In this document: piece by piece, positions 1-8,775 of the stretch
How positions within the stretch are numbered: the first letter of the stretch is position 1
Layout: each line of letters begins with the position of its first letter
Assembly (NCBI RefSeq): GCF_029543155.1
Contig: NZ_JARQXA010000003.1
Coordinates: 434,001 to 498,000 of the forward strand
Direction: 5' to 3'
Length of the DNA stretch: 64,000 nucleotides
From: Sphingomonas sp. HITSZ_GF
Lineage (GTDB): Bacteria > Pseudomonadota > Alphaproteobacteria > Sphingomonadales > Sphingomonadaceae
Notes under the pieces: model-generated
What the model was told of the DNA's origin: nothing
What the model saw: the letters and a program-made list of their open reading frames with translations, nothing else
The model's database searches: none
Made by a program: the position numbers and the translations under genes

Positions 1-178
1 ACTGTGCGAGCAGGCTGGTCTTGCCATAGCCGGCAGGCGCGTGGATGAGCGTGAGCCGCTGCCCCAGCGCGCTGTCGAGCCGATCGAGCAGTGCATCGCG
101 CCGTATCTGGTTGCCCATCCACAGCGGCGGCGCGACCTTGGTCGGGATCAGTTCGTCGATCGCTGCTGCTCCACTCAT
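1..178 (-). CDS. MalT/LuxR-type ATP-dependent transcriptional regulator, N-terminal fragment
   Basis: Only the first 59 codons are present; the gene runs off the left edge. Residues 47-54 (APAGYGKT) form a Walker A P-loop, and the preceding 'IPTKVAPP' plus an Arg/Leu-rich stretch is the usual opening of large MalT-like (LAL) regulators, which bind ATP and carry a C-terminal LuxR helix-turn-helix. The C-terminal part is outside the window, so DNA binding is inferred from family architecture. The gene is divergent from the hydantoinase operon, and two TTACCCGT octamers lie in the shared promoter region, so it is the closest candidate regulator for that operon. Another STAND-type ATPase is possible. 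Confidence 0.7.
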   Translation of the reverse strand, partial: MSGAAAIDELIPTKVAPPLWMGNQIRRDALLDRLDSALGQRLTLIHAPAGYGKTSLLAQ

Positions 179-240
179 GAGTCGCGAGGCTAATGGCTAG
201 ACCGCACACGGTACAAGAGCAGGGCGGAAACGGGAGTAAC

Positions 241-269
241 TTACCCGTCCGAATGCCCCGTTTACCCGT
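241..269. promoter_or_regulatory. Tandem TTACCCGT octamers in divergent promoter region
   Basis: Two direct copies of TTACCCGT (241-248 and 262-269) are spaced 21 bp start to start, two helical turns, so both would face the same side of the DNA. They lie 63-91 bp upstream of the MalT-like gene and about 97-125 bp upstream of the hydantoinase gene. The same octamer occurs in three other intergenic promoter regions (14251-14258 on the minus strand, 16936-16943, 33643-33650). Binding by a regulator is an inference. Nothing else was recognised in the 179-365 gap. Confidence 0.4.
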
Positions 270-365
270 TCGTCGGGGTGCCGCACCCGTTTCCCGCGTT
301 GCGCGGTCAAGCTTCAGCCCCTTAGCTCATGAGGCTTGAGGGGCGTGCCAAAGGATTGGGTTAGC

Positions 366-1967
366 GTGCGAATTGGGGTCGATGTCGGGGGAACGAATAC
401 CGACGCCGTGCTGATGGACGGGGCTGAGGTGGTCGCATGGACCAAGCAGCCCACGACGGCGGATGTCGGATCGGGAGTCGCCGCCGCAATTCGTGCGGTG
501 CTCGCCGATGCCCGCGTCGCGCCCGAGGCAGTCGCCTCGGTGATGATCGGCACGACGCATTTCACCAACGCGCTGGTCGAACGCAGCCGGCTCGACCGGG
601 TGGGCATCCTCCGGCTCGCCAGCCCGTCGGGTGAGGCGCTGCCGCCGATGACCGGCTGGCCCGAGGCGCTGGCCGGCCAGATCGACGCGAAGACCTATCT
701 CCTCCCCGGCGGCTTCGAGTTCGACGGGCGCGAGATCGCCCCGCTCGACAAGTCCGCAGTCCGCGCCGCCGCCCGCGAGCTGCGTGAGGCCGGAATCGGT
801 TCGATCGCGATCAGCAGCGTGTTCGCACCGGTGAACCCCTCGATGGAGGAACGCGCCGCCGCGCTGGTCGCCGAGGAGCATCCGGACGCGCGCATCACCG
901 TGTCGCACACACTCGGCCGCATCGGCTTCATCGAACGCGAAAATGCCGCTATCCTCAACGCCGCGCTGGGTAGCCTGGCAGGCCATGTCGTCGCGTCGTT
1001 CGAACGCGCGCTGACCGAGATCGGCGTCGATGCACCGCTCTATCTGTCGCAGAATGACGGCACCTTGATTTCGGCCGATCGCGCGCGCGCCTATCCGGTG
1101 CTGACGATCGGATCGGGGCCGACCAACTCGATGCGCGGCGCCGCCTTCCTCACCGGCGTGCGCGACGCGATCGTGCTCGATGTAGGCGGCACCACCACCG
1201 ATCTGGGCGTGCTCGCCAGCGGCTTCCCGCGCGAATCCTCCGTCGCAGTCGATATCGGCGGGGTGCGCATCAATTTCCGCATGCCGGACATCCTGGCGCT
1301 CGGGCTGGGCGGCGGCACCCGCATCCATCTCGATCCCGCGCGCTACGGCGCAGACGGGATCGGGGACGACGAGCTGCGCGTCGGCCCCGACTCGGTGGGC
1401 TTTCGCATCACCGAGCAGGCCCGGCTGTTCGGTGGCACCACGCTCACCGCCAGCGACGTCGCCGTCGCCACGGGCCGCGCGCGCTTCGGCGATCCTTCGA
1501 AGCTGCCGGCGCTCTCGGAGAGCGTCCGCGATGCCGTGTGGACACGGTTGCAGGCCATGCTCGAGGAAGCCGTCGACCGAATGAAGACCAGCCGCGGCGA
1601 CGTGGTGCTGCTCGCGGTGGGCGGTGGCAATTTCCTCGTGCCCGATACGCTGCGCGGTGCCGCCCGGGTTGTGCGCCCGGCGCATGCCGCGGTCGCCAAT
1701 GCCGTGGGCGCGGCGATCGCGCAGGTGGGTGCGCAGATCGAGCAGGTCGTGTCGTACGAGCGGGAGCCGCGCGATGCCGCGCTCGAGCGCCTCCGCGCCG
1801 AAGTGCGCGACCAGGCGATCGCCGCCGGCGGCGTGGCCGAGAGCGTCGAGATCGTGGAGATGGACGAAGTGTATCTGAGCTATCTGCCCGGCCGCGCCGC
1901 GCAGGTTCGTGTCCGCGCCGTCGCGGATCTTGCCGGCACCCCTGCCCTGGCCACCCATGCGCATTGA
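366..1967 (+). CDS. Hydantoinase/oxoprolinase family protein (HyuA-like)
   Basis: Predicted 533-residue ATP-dependent ring-opening enzyme of the hydantoinase A / 5-oxoprolinase family. Residues 2-13 carry the phosphate-binding signature (RIGVDVGGTNTD), 'IGTTHFTNAL' follows at about 61-70, and a second acidic/glycine motif (DVGGTTTD) lies at about 272-279, giving the ASKHA-like two-lobed layout. I chose GTG 366 because AAAGGA lies 10 nt upstream and family members start right before this motif; TTG 336 and GTG 345 are in-frame alternatives. Its stop overlaps the DUF917 gene by 11 nt, so the two are translationally coupled. No HyuB partner is visible. The substrate is unknown; hydantoins, thiohydantoins or oxoproline-like lactams are plausible. 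Confidence 0.85.
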   Translation: MRIGVDVGGTNTDAVLMDGAEVVAWTKQPTTADVGSGVAAAIRAVLADARVAPEAVASVMIGTTHFTNALVERSRLDRVGILRLASPSGEALPPMTGWPEALAGQIDAKTYLLPGGFEFDGREIAPLDKSAVRAAARELREAGIGSIAISSVFAPVNPSMEERAAALVAEEHPDARITVSHTLGRIGFIERENAAILNAALGSLAGHVVASFERALTEIGVDAPLYLSQNDGTLISADRARAYPVLTIGSGPTNSMRGAAFLTGVRDAIVLDVGGTTTDLGVLASGFPRESSVAVDIGGVRINFRMPDILALGLGGGTRIHLDPARYGADGIGDDELRVGPDSVGFRITEQARLFGGTTLTASDVAVATGRARFGDPSKLPALSESVRDAVWTRLQAMLEEAVDRMKTSRGDVVLLAVGGGNFLVPDTLRGAARVVRPAHAAVANAVGAAIAQVGAQIEQVVSYEREPRDAALERLRAEVRDQAIAAGGVAESVEIVEMDEVYLSYLPGRAAQVRVRAVADLAGTPALATHAH

Positions 1968-3060
1968 TCGCCAGGCGCTGCTCGATCTCGCCACCGGTGC
2001 CGCCTTCCTGGGATCGGGCGGCGGCGGCGACCCCTATTATTCGCAGCTGCTCGGCGAGGCCGAGATCGCGCGCCGCGGCGCGTTCGACCTGATCGCGCTC
2101 AATGCGCTGGCCGACGACGCGCTGATCGCGCCTTGCGGCTGGATCGGCGCGCCGACGGTATCGGCGGAGAAGCTGCCCAACGGCCAGGAAGCGCTGCTCG
2201 GCCTGCGCGAGCTGGAGCGGATCTCGGGGCGCCCGATCGACGCCGTGATGGCGATCGAGATAGGCGGCGGCAACGGGCTCGCGCCGCTGCTCGCCGCAGC
2301 AGAGCTGGGCATCCCCGTGGTCGACGCCGACGGCATGGGCCGCGCCTTTCCCGAATCGCAGATGACCGTGTTCAGCATCGACGGCCTCTCGGCCTGCCCC
2401 TCGGTCGTCACGTCGGCCGGCGGCGCGCTGCGGCTGATCGAGACCGACGACAATCTGGAGCATGAGCGCCAGGCGCGCGCGCTTTCGATCGAGTTCGGCG
2501 GCAACGCGCACATGGTCGAATATCCGCTGAGCGGCGCGGCGGCGAAGCGCCATGCGATCGGCGGCAGCGTATCGGCGGCGATCGCGATCGGCGCGGCGGT
2601 ACGCATCGCGCGCGCAACTGGCGAGGATCCGTTCGAGGCGCTGCACGCGGCGCTCAGGGCCAGCGGCCTCTATCCGTTCGCGGGCACGATCTTCGACGGC
2701 AAGGTCGTCGATGTCGAGCGCGAGACGCGCGGCGGCTTCTCGGTCGGCCGCGTGGTGATCGAGGGGTTCGGCGGCGAAGGAAGGATGGACCTAGAGTTCC
2801 AGAACGAGAATTTGATCGCCCGCGTCAACGGCGAGGTTCGCGCCATGGTGCCCGACCTGATCACCGTGATGGACCGCGAAACCGCCGACAGCATCACCAC
2901 CGAGCGGCTTAAGTTCGGCCAGCGCGTCAAGGTGGTCGGCGCCGCCGCGCCGGCGATGCTGCGCGCCGAGCGGGCGCTGACCTTTGTCGGGCCGAACGCC
3001 TTCGGCTTTACCGAACCCTATCGTCCCATCGAGGACCTCAACGGCTGGAACCGCGGATGA
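1957..3060 (+). CDS. DUF917 family protein (S-methylthiohydantoin desulfurase-like)
   Basis: 367 residues, close to the usual DUF917 length (families PF06032/PF20906, related to S-methylthiohydantoin desulfurase). Visible signatures are a glycine-rich GSGGGGDP at 19-26, 'GWIGAPTV' at 61-68, EIGGGNG at 101-107 and 'DADGMGRAFPE' at about 123-133. ATG 1957 is chosen because the conserved domain begins at once and the start overlaps the upstream stop. It sits between the hydantoinase-like gene and an NCS1 permease, which supports a role in handling a cyclic amide substrate. A close paralogue lies at 18251-19351. The reaction is not known from sequence. Confidence 0.88.
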   Translation: MRIDRQALLDLATGAAFLGSGGGGDPYYSQLLGEAEIARRGAFDLIALNALADDALIAPCGWIGAPTVSAEKLPNGQEALLGLRELERISGRPIDAVMAIEIGGGNGLAPLLAAAELGIPVVDADGMGRAFPESQMTVFSIDGLSACPSVVTSAGGALRLIETDDNLEHERQARALSIEFGGNAHMVEYPLSGAAAKRHAIGGSVSAAIAIGAAVRIARATGEDPFEALHAALRASGLYPFAGTIFDGKVVDVERETRGGFSVGRVVIEGFGGEGRMDLEFQNENLIARVNGEVRAMVPDLITVMDRETADSITTERLKFGQRVKVVGAAAPAMLRAERALTFVGPNAFGFTEPYRPIEDLNGWNRG

Positions 3061-4310
3061 GCCAGGAAGCCGACGACGCCTATGCCCATTCGCCCGTGCC
3101 GGAAGGCATCACTGTTCCGGGATGGCGCGTCGGCCTGATCGTCGCCAGCTTCTCGATCGGCCTGCCCGACTTCCTCAACGGCGCACATAATGCGCTGGCG
3201 CTGGGCTTCTCGGGCGCGGTGATCGCCGCCCTGCTCGCCGGACTGATCCTGTGCGCGGGCGGATCGATGACCGCGATCGTCAGCGTCCGCACCCGGCTCT
3301 CCACCTACCTCCTGGTGCGCCGCTCGTTCGGCACCGGGGGCGCGGCGATGATCAACACGGTGATCGCGCTGATCCATTTCTGCTGGTTCGGGGTGAACGC
3401 CTCCTTCTTCGGCGAGGCGATGGTGGAGGCGGCGAACGCCAACGGCCTGCCCGGCAATTTCGCGGCGTTCGTGGTGCTCGGATCGATCCTGATGATGGGA
3501 TCGACGGTGATCGGCTTCCGCGCGCTCGACCGGCTGGCGCTGGTCGCGGTGCCGATCCTCGCGGCGATCCTGCTCGCCGTGGTGGTGGTGACGCTGAACA
3601 CGCATGGCTTCGTCACTGCGCCCGATCCCAACCCGCCCCAGCCGATGACGCTTGGCATCGCGGTCTCGGCGCTGATCGGCGCGTACATGCTCGCGGTGGC
3701 GACGATGCCCGACCTGTCGCGCTACACCCGCAGCCCGCGCGGGGCGATCGCCAGTATGGCGCTGTCCTTCCCGATCGCGACGCCGCTGATGATGACCGCC
3801 GCCGCGATCCCGGCACTGGCGACGCACGAGACCAGCGTGATGAAGCTGGTGACGGCGTACGGCTTCGGCACGCCCGTGCTCTTCCTGCTCGTGCTACCGA
3901 CCTGGACGGTCAACGCGCTCAACCTCTATTCGTCGAGCCTGTCGCTCGGCAGCACCTTCCCCAAGGTGCGGCAATGGGTGATCACCGTGGCGGGTGGCAC
4001 GATCGGCACGATCCTGGCGCTGATGGGCATCCTCGAGGCGTTCATCCCCTTCGTCCTCTTCCTCGGGCTTATCATCCCGCCGATCGCCGCCATCTATGTG
4101 ATCGACGCCTGGACGCGTTACCGCAGCGCCGACGCGGCGGAGTCGCTGCTCGGCCTGCCGCGCTTCGACTGGCGGGCAACCGGCACCTGGCTGGTCTCGG
4201 TCGTGGTGGGCGTGCTCGGCACCTACAAGGGCTGGACGATCACCACCGTGCCAGCACTCGACGCAACCATCGTCGCTGCGGCGATCTACGCGGTGGTCAG
4301 GAAGCGCTGA
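3057..4310 (+). CDS. NCS1-family nucleobase/hydantoin-type permease
   Basis: 417-residue inner-membrane protein with about 12 hydrophobic helices, in the cytosine permease / NCS1 group that imports nucleobases, hydantoins and allantoin with a cation. The N-terminal 'FSIGLPDFLNGAHNAL' region and the 'RTRLSTYLLVRRSFG' loop are typical. Its ATG overlaps the DUF917 stop as ATGA, so the three genes form one operon and the permease probably imports their substrate. The 3' end overlaps the convergent CoA-transferase gene by 14 nt, leaving no room for an intergenic terminator. A paralogue is at 16950-18254. Which ring compound is carried cannot be read from the sequence. Confidence 0.87.
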   Translation: MSQEADDAYAHSPVPEGITVPGWRVGLIVASFSIGLPDFLNGAHNALALGFSGAVIAALLAGLILCAGGSMTAIVSVRTRLSTYLLVRRSFGTGGAAMINTVIALIHFCWFGVNASFFGEAMVEAANANGLPGNFAAFVVLGSILMMGSTVIGFRALDRLALVAVPILAAILLAVVVVTLNTHGFVTAPDPNPPQPMTLGIAVSALIGAYMLAVATMPDLSRYTRSPRGAIASMALSFPIATPLMMTAAAIPALATHETSVMKLVTAYGFGTPVLFLLVLPTWTVNALNLYSSSLSLGSTFPKVRQWVITVAGGTIGTILALMGILEAFIPFVLFLGLIIPPIAAIYVIDAWTRYRSADAAESLLGLPRFDWRATGTWLVSVVVGVLGTYKGWTITTVPALDATIVAAAIYAVVRKR

Positions 4311-5520
4311 CCACGCCGGCGGCGATCAGCGCGTCGATCGCGGCATCGTCATAGCCTGCCTCGCGGAGTACCGAACGGCTGTCCGCGCCTAGGGCATGTG
4401 GCGGCGTGTCCGCACTCTGAGCTATGCCGGTGAACTGGACCGGCTGGGGGATGACCCGCTCGGCCTCGAAACCCTCGGGCACGTCGAAGAAACCGACCTC
4501 GGCCAGGTGCGGATCGTCGAGGATTTCCAAGGGGCTGGCTACCCGCGAGCAGGGCACATCGATCGCCTCCAGCGCTGCGATCCAGGCCTGCGTGGTCCGC
4601 GCCTCGAGGCTATCCGCGACGATGGCGTAGAGCTCCCCGATATGCGCCTGGCGCTGGGCGGGAGAGCGGAACCACTCGGCCTCGCAAACCTCGCCCCGGC
4701 CCGCCTCTGCAAGGAAGCGGCGCCACTGCGCTTCGGTATAGGGCAGCACCGCGATCCAGCCGTCGGCGGTGCGGAAGGGGCGGCGATCGGGGGAGAGCAG
4801 GCGCGGATAGCCCGGTACGCCATCCTTTGCGAAAGTTGCGCCGGAAAGGTGCTCGTTCATCAGGAACGAGACCATGGATTCGAACATCGGCACCTCCACG
4901 CGGAACGGTCCCTTTCGTCCCCTTTCACGCGCATAGAGTGCCGAAAGTATGCCATAGACCGCATGGAGCGCGGCGACCTTGTCCGCGACGATGGTCGGCG
5001 CGAACTGCGGCGTGCCGTTCTGGAGCGCCGCGAGCCCGGCCAGCCCGCTCGCCGCCTGGATGATGTCATCGAAGGCGGGACGGTCGCGATATGGCCCGCG
5101 GCGCCCGAACCCAGTGGCGGCGCAGTGGATGATGTTCGGGTTGATTTCGGCGACCTGCGCATATCCGAGACCAAGACGATCCGCGGCGTCGAGGCGCATA
5201 TTGTGGAACAGCACGTCCGCGCCCGCGATCAGCTTCGCCAGCGCCGCGCGGCCCTCCGGCTTCTTGAGGTCGAGCGCGAGCATGCGCTTGTTGCGGTTGT
5301 TGTTGACGAACAGCGCCCCACCCCCGGGACCCTGCGGATGGGCATGCCGGGCGATGTCGCCCTCGAGCGGCTCGACCTTGATCACCTCGGCCCCGAGATC
5401 GGCGAGGATCTGCCCCGCATAGGGGCCCAGCACCACCGCGCCGACTTCGATCACACGCACGCCTTCGAGCAGGGGAAGCACGGCCAACTCTCCACAAATT
5501 CGTTTGACTCTGATTTCCAT
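4297..5520 (-). CDS. CaiB/BaiF family CoA-transferase
   Basis: 407-residue family III CoA-transferase, which moves CoA between carboxylic acids through an aspartyl-CoA thioester. The N-terminal 'LLEGVRVIEVG' and 'LGPYAGQILADLGAEVIKVE' blocks are characteristic, and the expected nucleophile is Asp151 in 'AFDDIIQA'. The length fits the family. It is divergent from the aldehyde dehydrogenase-SDR pair across a 42-bp gap. With no CoA ligase visible in the window, it is one candidate for activating acids, but its substrate is not evident. ATG 5520 is the first good in-frame start; residues before about 17 are not conserved, so the true start could be slightly downstream. Confidence 0.88.
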   Translation of the reverse strand: MEIRVKRICGELAVLPLLEGVRVIEVGAVVLGPYAGQILADLGAEVIKVEPLEGDIARHAHPQGPGGGALFVNNNRNKRMLALDLKKPEGRAALAKLIAGADVLFHNMRLDAADRLGLGYAQVAEINPNIIHCAATGFGRRGPYRDRPAFDDIIQAASGLAGLAALQNGTPQFAPTIVADKVAALHAVYGILSALYARERGRKGPFRVEVPMFESMVSFLMNEHLSGATFAKDGVPGYPRLLSPDRRPFRTADGWIAVLPYTEAQWRRFLAEAGRGEVCEAEWFRSPAQRQAHIGELYAIVADSLEARTTQAWIAALEAIDVPCSRVASPLEILDDPHLAEVGFFDVPEGFEAERVIPQPVQFTGIAQSADTPPHALGADSRSVLREAGYDDAAIDALIAAGVVSAS

Positions 5521-5524
5521 ATAG

Positions 5525-5538
5525 GGACAGATTAGTCC
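5525..5538. promoter_or_regulatory. Short dyad in divergent CoA-transferase/ALDH promoter
   Basis: The 42-bp gap between the two divergent genes contains GGAC and GTCC half-sites separated by 6 bp (5525-5528 and 5535-5538) in an otherwise AT-richer stretch. Such a centre could be an operator for the nearby IclR regulator. It is only four base pairs per arm, so chance is a real possibility. Confidence 0.2.
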
Positions 5539-5562
5539 AGTATAAGAAATTGAGAGGTTGCC

Positions 5563-7026
5563 ATGGAGTATCGTTTCGACCGCCTGTTCATCGGCGGCGA
5601 GTGGGTCACCCCCATCGACGGCGGCGTGCGCCCGAGCATCGATCCGGCAACGGGAAAGCCCTGGGGCGACGTCGCCTATGGCGGAGCACAGGATATCGAC
5701 CGTGCCGTCGCGGCGGCGCGCGAAGCCTTTGAGGGGCCATGGCGCAAGATGGCGCCGTGGGAGCGCGCGGCGCTGATCCGCAAGTTCGCCGATCTCTACG
5801 CGACGCAGGTCGATGCGCTCGCCCGCATCGAATCGCAGGACAATGGCCGGGCGATCCGCGAATCGCGCGGCGATATCGGGCTGCACGCCCAATATTATCA
5901 CTGGTTCGCCTCGCTGGCCGACAAGCTGGACGGGCGGACGATCCCGATGGACGACAGCGTCCATGCCTTCACTACGCGCTCGGCAGTGGGCGTGGTCGGC
6001 ACGATCACCCCGTGGAACGTGCCGCTGATGGCCGCCGCCTGGAAGCTGGGCCCTGCCCTCGCCGCCGGCTGCACGCTGGTTCTGAAGCCCGCCGAGCAGA
6101 CCCCGGCCTCGTCGCTGGCGCTGGCGAAACTGTTCGAGGAAGCGGGCTTCCCGCCGGGCGTCGTCAATGTCGTGCCGGGCGACGGGCCGACGGCAGGCGC
6201 CCATCTCGTTTCGCACCCGGACGTCGACAAGATCGCCTTCACGGGCGAAGGCGCCACCGCCAAGACGATCCTCAAGACAGGCGCCGACACGCTCAAGCGC
6301 TTCTCGTTCGAGCTGGGCGGCAAGGCGCCGCATATCTTGTTCGCGGACTGCGACGTGGAGAATGCGCTCAACGCCGCGACGGGCTCGGCCTGGGCGCTGT
6401 GCGGCCAGAGCTGTGCGCTGGGCAGCCGCATCCTCGTCGAGCGGCCGATCTATGACCAGGTGGTCGAGGGCTTCCGGCGCAATGCCGGCCGGGTGCGGGT
6501 GGGCAATCCGCTCGACCAGGCGACGCATATGGGGCCGCAGGCGCACCAGCAGCAGCTGGACAAGACGCTCTCCTATGTCGCGATCGGCCAGCAGGAAGGC
6601 GCCGAGCTGGTGACAGGCGGCGCGCGGCTGGACGGGGATGGCTATTTCGTCGCGCCGACGGTGTTTGCCGGGGTCGCCCCGGAGATGCGGATCGCGCAGG
6701 AGGAGATCTTCGGCCCTGTCGCCTCGATCATCCCGTTCGACGGTGAGGAAGAGGCGGTCGCGATCGCCAATGGCACCGATTACGGGCTCGCCGCCGGGCT
6801 ATGGACCGGCGATGTCGGCCGCGCACACCGGGTGGCCAACCGGATCGAGGCGGGCATCGTCTGGGTCAACACCTATCGCTATATCCGCTGGTCCACCCCC
6901 TATGGCGGCGTGAAGACCAGCGGCTGGGGCCGCGAGAACGGGATCGAGGCGCTCGATTCCTATCTTGAAACCAAGACCACCGTGATCTCGACCACCGGCA
7001 AGTTCGCCGATCCCTTCGCCAATTGA
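5563..7026 (+). CDS. NAD(P)+-dependent aldehyde dehydrogenase
   Basis: 487 residues, normal for the ALDH superfamily, which oxidises aldehydes to acids in the cytosol. The catalytic cysteine is Cys284 in 'GQSCALGS', the general base Glu250 in 'FELGGKAP', and Asn152 of 'TPWNVP' stabilises the oxyanion. A GAGAGG ribosome-binding site precedes ATG 5563. An SDR gene follows after 12 nt, so an alcohol could be oxidised to an aldehyde and then an acid by the pair. The substrate is not predictable; the nearby IclR and aromatic-acid-type MFS genes suggest a small organic or aromatic acid pathway. Confidence 0.93.
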   Translation: MEYRFDRLFIGGEWVTPIDGGVRPSIDPATGKPWGDVAYGGAQDIDRAVAAAREAFEGPWRKMAPWERAALIRKFADLYATQVDALARIESQDNGRAIRESRGDIGLHAQYYHWFASLADKLDGRTIPMDDSVHAFTTRSAVGVVGTITPWNVPLMAAAWKLGPALAAGCTLVLKPAEQTPASSLALAKLFEEAGFPPGVVNVVPGDGPTAGAHLVSHPDVDKIAFTGEGATAKTILKTGADTLKRFSFELGGKAPHILFADCDVENALNAATGSAWALCGQSCALGSRILVERPIYDQVVEGFRRNAGRVRVGNPLDQATHMGPQAHQQQLDKTLSYVAIGQQEGAELVTGGARLDGDGYFVAPTVFAGVAPEMRIAQEEIFGPVASIIPFDGEEEAVAIANGTDYGLAAGLWTGDVGRAHRVANRIEAGIVWVNTYRYIRWSTPYGGVKTSGWGRENGIEALDSYLETKTTVISTTGKFADPFAN

Positions 7027-7038
7027 GGAATTATAGTC

Positions 7039-7803
7039 ATGCGTTTGCAGGGCAAGCTCGCCATCGTCACCGCCGCCGCATCGGGCATGGGCCGTGAGGG
7101 CGTCCGCCGCTTCGTGCGCGAAGGCGCACGCGTGGCCGCGATCGACATCAGCTCGGAGGCGCTGAACGCGCTGGTCGCCGAGTTCGGACCGGACAAGGTG
7201 GTGCCGATCGTCGCCGATCTCTCGACGCCCGAGGGTGCGCGGGGCAGCATCGACCAGGCAGTGGACGCGCTGGGCGGTGCCGACATCCTCTGGGCCCATG
7301 CCGGCATGCCCGGGCCCGCCTCGGTCGAGAATCTCGACATGGACGCCTATCGCAAGGCGATCGACCTCAACATCACGTCGGCGGCCTTGGGTGCGGGCCA
7401 GGTGGCGCCGCATATGCGCGCCCGCGGCGGCGGATCGATCATCTTCACTTCGTCGATCTCCGGGCTGGTCGGATCGATGATGAGCCCGATCTATTCGGCG
7501 GCGAAATGGGGCGTGGTCGGGCTTGGCAAGAGCCTGGCGCTGGCGCTGGCGGGCGACGGCATCCGCGTCAACGTGGTGTGCCCGGGGCTGGCCGACACGC
7601 CGATGAAGATCGGCTTCACCGGGCGCAGCGGCGATCCCGCCGAGGCGGCGGCGAACGAAGCCAAGGTGGTCGGCGCGGTGCCGATGGGGCGGCTGGTGAA
7701 GCCCGGCGAAGTGGCGGACGCGGCGCTGTGGCTGGCGTCGGATGAAGCGAGCTTCGTGACCGGCGTGGCGCTGCCCGTGGATGGCGGCTTTACCGCGCGG
7801 TGA
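7039..7803 (+). CDS. Short-chain dehydrogenase/reductase (classical SDR)
   Basis: 254-residue classical SDR. The cofactor loop reads TAAASGMG at 11-18, the catalytic Tyr and Lys are in YSAAK (Tyr152, Lys156), and Ser139 is the expected third residue. The usual NNAG structural motif is WAHAG here (86-89), a conservative variation. GAGGAA lies 9 nt before the start. It follows the aldehyde dehydrogenase by 12 nt and is probably co-transcribed, oxidising an alcohol or reducing a ketone in the same pathway. The exact substrate is unknown. Confidence 0.92.
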   Translation: MRLQGKLAIVTAAASGMGREGVRRFVREGARVAAIDISSEALNALVAEFGPDKVVPIVADLSTPEGARGSIDQAVDALGGADILWAHAGMPGPASVENLDMDAYRKAIDLNITSAALGAGQVAPHMRARGGGSIIFTSSISGLVGSMMSPIYSAAKWGVVGLGKSLALALAGDGIRVNVVCPGLADTPMKIGFTGRSGDPAEAAANEAKVVGAVPMGRLVKPGEVADAALWLASDEASFVTGVALPVDGGFTAR

Positions 7804-7824
7804 TGGTGGGGTGCTCCTCCAAGA

Positions 7825-7953
7825 TCCTCCCCCGGAGGGGGAGGGGGACCGCCAGCTTTAGCTGGTGGTGGAGGGGGAACGCCCCAGGGGATATCGCCCG
7901 TGGCAAGCCCCCTCCACCAGCTTCGCTGGTCCCCCTCCCCCTCCGGGGGAGGA
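7825..7953. repeat. GC-rich intergenic dyad repeat, copy 1
   Basis: A long imperfect inverted repeat: TCCTCCCCCGGAGG at the left end, its complement at 7940-7953, and inner arms containing CCAGC/GCTGG loops. Internal tracts such as GGAGGGGG and GATATCGCC also occur in copies at 8776-8903 and 53425-53618. Copies sit between genes near their ends, as expected of a non-coding mobile or REP-like family. It lies between the SDR and IclR genes and may end transcription. No terminal ORF or transposase is present. Confidence 0.7.
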
Positions 7954-8028
7954 ATGAAGGCCCCGCAGTTGCCGTGCATCAACGGGCGTCATATCGCGGC
8001 CCCTTCCCTTTTGTGACGGACAGCATCG

Positions 8029-8754
8029 ATGACGGTACGGCAGGCGGAGAACGCGCTTCAGGTGCTGGAATATTTCGCCGAGCGGCGGCGCCCGGCCACC
8101 GCGGCGGAAATTGCGGACGATCTGGGCTGGCCGCGCTCGAGCACGTTCAAGCTGCTGGGGACGCTGGCGGCGCGGGGCTATCTCTACGAGCCGCAGGGGC
8201 GCGGCGGCCATTATCCGAGCCCGCGCTGGCTCGAGCTGGCCGAGCAGGTGGCGCAGGCCGATCCGCTGCCGCCGCAGGTGATCAAGCTGGTCCAGGCGGT
8301 TGCCGCCGAGACCGGAGAGACGGTGGCGATCTCCGCCCCGGCGGGGGTCTTCGCGATGTTCGTGGCGGTGCGGGAATCGCGCCATGCAGTGCGATACTTC
8401 GCGCAGGTGGGCGACCGGGTGCCGATCCATGCCAGCTCGGCGGGCCGCGCGCTGCTCGCGCAGATGCCGGCGGAGGAGCGCCAGGCGCTCTACCGCAAGA
8501 TCGACTTCACCAGCTATTCGGCCACGACGCCGATGTCGCCCGAGCGGATCGAGGCCGACCTGGCCGAGGCGGCGGCACGCGGCTGGCACCAGAGCAATGC
8601 CGAGTACACCCCGGACCTGGCGGGCGTCGCCCTGCCGCTGCCCTTTGGCGGCCGGCGGCTGTCGATCGTGGTGGTCGGGCCGGTCTCGCGCTGCCTCGAG
8701 CGACGGCCGGGAATGGCGGGTGTGCTGCAACGGCAAGTGGGGTTGCTGGGCTAG
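8029..8754 (+). CDS. IclR family transcriptional regulator
   Basis: 241 residues with an N-terminal winged helix-turn-helix (about 5-60, including 'TAAEIADDLGWPRSSTFKLL') and a C-terminal effector domain with the family-typical 'YFAQVGDRVPIHASSAGRALLAQ' region around 120-145. IclR proteins usually bind a small aromatic or aliphatic acid and control adjacent catabolic genes. The neighbours are the ALDH/SDR pair upstream and an aromatic-acid-type MFS transporter downstream, which are its most likely targets. The ribosome-binding site before ATG 8029 is weak. Confidence 0.9.
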   Translation: MTVRQAENALQVLEYFAERRRPATAAEIADDLGWPRSSTFKLLGTLAARGYLYEPQGRGGHYPSPRWLELAEQVAQADPLPPQVIKLVQAVAAETGETVAISAPAGVFAMFVAVRESRHAVRYFAQVGDRVPIHASSAGRALLAQMPAEERQALYRKIDFTSYSATTPMSPERIEADLAEAAARGWHQSNAEYTPDLAGVALPLPFGGRRLSIVVVGPVSRCLERRPGMAGVLQRQVGLLG

Positions 8755-8775
8755 AACGTACCGAGCTTAATTCAA

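Noticed and set aside
327..1994. 555-codon minus-strand open frame opposite the hydantoinase gene
   Set aside because: Low-complexity Arg/Gly/His/Asp translation and no motif; the plus strand has clear ATPase motifs.
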